Shown here piece by piece: positions 12,421 through 13,885 of a stretch of 13,885 bases of DNA. Every line of letters starts with the position of its first letter. The first letter of the stretch is position 1. The position numbers and the translations under genes were made by a program. The notes beneath the pieces are model-generated. The model was not told where the DNA came from. It saw nothing but the letters and a program-made list of their open reading frames with translations, and made no database searches. This DNA is from an uncultured Eubacteriales bacterium. Lineage in GTDB: Bacteria; Bacillota; Clostridia; Christensenellales; CAG-917. The stretch covers positions 1 to 13,885 of the forward strand of contig URTQ01000019.1 of NCBI GenBank assembly GCA_900550855.1, in the 5' to 3' direction.

Positions 12421-13524
12421 ATGAAAATACCGTATTTGGATTTGAGTGTAATGCACAACGAGTTGAACGATCGACTTACTGCGGCGTTCAATAGAGTTTT
12501 GAGTGCAAATAGTTTTATTCTCGACAAAGAAGTCGAGAATTTCGAAGCACATTTTGCGCAATATTGCGGCGCAAAATACGCAGTCGGATGCGGAAACGGA
12601 CTCGATGCGTTATATTTGACTCTCAAAGCGATGGGCGTGACTTACGGCGACGAAGTTATCGTTCCGTCAAACACTTATATTGCGACGGCACTCGCGGTTT
12701 CTTACGTCGGTGCTACGCCGGTATTTGTCGAGCCGACGCTCGATACTTTCAATATCGATCCCGAAAGAATAGAAGAAGCGATCACGGACAAAACGAAAGC
12801 AATAATAGCAGTCAACCTTTATGGCAGAATGGCGGATTTGGACAAGATTAAAGCGATTGCGGATAAGTATTCGTTAAAACTCATAGAGGATTCTGCGCAA
12901 GCGCACGGCGCGGAATACAAGGGACATAAATCGGCATATTACAGCGATGCGGCGGGATTTAGTTTCTATCCCGGCAAAAACTTGGGCGCACTCGGCGACG
13001 CAGGTATAATCGTGACGAACGACGCCGAACTTGCAGAGAAACTGCGCTGTTTGAGAAACTACGGCTCGAAAATCAAATACGAGCATATCGAAAAGGGTAC
13101 GAACTCGCGTTTGGACGAGATGCAAGCGGCGTTTTTGGACGCAAAACTTGCAGATCTCGACAAATGGAACGCAAGAAGAAACGAGATTGCAAAGAGATTG
13201 ATAAACGAAGTGCATAATCCGCTCATCGTTATGCCAAAGCCTTGCGACGAGGATCATTTCAACGTATGGCATATTTTTGCAGTGCTTTGCAAAGAACGCG
13301 CGGCGCTTGAGAAGTATCTCAACGAAAACGGAATAGGAACGAACAAGCACTATCCGAAGCCGATGCACTTGCAAGGCGCGTATCAGGATCTCGGATTCAA
13401 GAAGGGCGATTATCCTATTGCCGAAACGATTTCCGAATGCGAATTGTCCATACCCGTATATTACGGTATGACCGACGAGCAAGTCGATTATTTGATCGAA
13501 AAATTGAATTGTTTCGAGGCGTAA
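12421..13524 (+). CDS. fdtB: dTDP-3-keto-6-deoxyhexose 3-aminotransferase (FdtB/QdtB, DegT family)
   Basis: A 367-residue PLP enzyme of the DegT/DnrJ/EryC1 sugar aminotransferase family. It would use glutamate to aminate C3 of the keto sugar made by FdtA. Motifs are IPYLDLS at the N terminus, CGNGLDAL (phosphate binding), VPSNTYIATALA, EDSAQAHGA with D157 (pyridine nitrogen) and Q160, and FSFYPGKNLGALGDAG with K186 as the PLP Schiff-base lysine. GTNKHYPKPMHLQ is also family-typical. An ATG at 12406 is in frame; the one at 12421 is preferred because CAGGAAA then serves as its ribosome binding site and the protein starts as relatives do. It is one base from the next gene, and separated from fdtA by the rest of the locus. 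Confidence 0.93.
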   Translation: MKIPYLDLSVMHNELNDRLTAAFNRVLSANSFILDKEVENFEAHFAQYCGAKYAVGCGNGLDALYLTLKAMGVTYGDEVIVPSNTYIATALAVSYVGATPVFVEPTLDTFNIDPERIEEAITDKTKAIIAVNLYGRMADLDKIKAIADKYSLKLIEDSAQAHGAEYKGHKSAYYSDAAGFSFYPGKNLGALGDAGIIVTNDAELAEKLRCLRNYGSKIKYEHIEKGTNSRLDEMQAAFLDAKLADLDKWNARRNEIAKRLINEVHNPLIVMPKPCDEDHFNVWHIFAVLCKERAALEKYLNENGIGTNKHYPKPMHLQGAYQDLGFKKGDYPIAETISECELSIPVYYGMTDEQVDYLIEKLNCFEA

Positions 13525-13525
13525 T

Positions 13526-13885
13526 ATGATTCATCCTCTTTCCGACGTTCAAAGCACGAATATAGGCGACAATACGAACGTATGGCAATTTGTCGTTATA
13601 CTTCGCGGCGCAAAAATCGGCTCGAATTGCAATATTTGCGCCAACTGCTTCATCGAAAACGACGTCGTGGTAGGCGATAACGTGACCGTCAAATGCGGTG
13701 TGCAGTTGTGGGACGGCTTAAGGGTCGAAGACAACGTTTTTATAGGTCCGAATGCAACTTTTTGCAACGATAAATTTCCCAAATCGCACAATAAAGACTT
13801 TGCGTTGTTGCAAACAACCGTGAAAAAAGGTGCATCTATCGGGGCGAATGCTACAATTTTGCCGGGGATAACCATCGGCGAAAAC
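13526..13885 (+). CDS. Left-handed beta-helix sugar N-acetyltransferase, partial
   Basis: The first 120 residues of a gene that runs past the window end. Its hexapeptide-repeat pattern (IGDNTNVW, IGSNCNICAN, VGDNVTVKCG, VFIGPNATFCND, IGANATILPG) marks an acyl-CoA-dependent transferase of the left-handed beta-helix class. The GPNATFCNDKFP segment and the position directly after fdtB fit FdtC/QdtC, which N-acetylates the 3-amino group to finish dTDP-Fuc3NAc or dTDP-Qui3NAc. The ATG lies one base after the fdtB stop with GAGG upstream, so translation is probably coupled. Other acyl groups or a different amino position cannot be excluded from the fragment. Confidence 0.85.
   Translation, partial: MIHPLSDVQSTNIGDNTNVWQFVVILRGAKIGSNCNICANCFIENDVVVGDNVTVKCGVQLWDGLRVEDNVFIGPNATFCNDKFPKSHNKDFALLQTTVKKGASIGANATILPGITIGEN

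Overview
The window reads as a chromosomal segment of a Gram-positive, Firmicutes-type bacterium, most likely an uncultured clostridial lineage. The grounds are the gene order tuf-rpmG-secE-nusG-rplK-rplA-rplJ-rplL, strong AGGAGG-type ribosome binding sites, an L10-type leader with a transcription attenuator, lipoprotein signals, and InlB-type repeats. The taxonomic call is inference; no rRNA or tRNA gene is present.

Positions 6-5097 (+ strand) are a translation and transcription housekeeping block. EF-Tu, L33, SecE, NusG, L11 and L1 run in one direction. A 469-base gap (3659-4127) follows, holding a 128-base near-continuous inverted repeat, a second hairpin, a promoter, the L10 leader and an intrinsic attenuator. 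L10 and L7/L12 come next and end at a strong terminator. The rpoB gene that usually follows rplL is absent.

Positions 5140-13885 are a cell-surface glycan locus with genes on both strands. A small Cro/C1-type repressor (-) is divergent from a NodB-type deacetylase lipoprotein (+), with a palindrome filling the -35/-10 spacer of the + promoter. Convergent to that lies a minus-strand operon of overlapping genes, rmlA-rmlB-glycosyltransferase-fdtA. Divergent from rmlA is a 712-residue lipoprotein, followed by fdtB and a hexapeptide acetyltransferase that runs off the window. RmlA, RmlB, FdtA, FdtB and the acetyltransferase together form a complete route to dTDP-3-acetamido-3,6-dideoxyhexose (Fuc3NAc or Qui3NAc). 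No rmlC or rmlD is seen, so rhamnose is not the product of the genes present.

The most interesting gene is the 712-residue lipoprotein at 10158-12296. After a lipobox and two 70-residue InlB B-repeats, its C-terminal part resembles the GT80 (PM0188/PmST1-type) sialyltransferase fold. The family's catalytic Asp, His-Pro, Glu and donor-phosphate Ser/Thr positions all appear in order. A membrane-anchored, apparently extracytoplasmic GT80-like enzyme beside an aminosugar locus and a secreted deacetylase could be an undescribed surface-glycan modification system. The GT80 match is made from remembered family motifs, not a database search.
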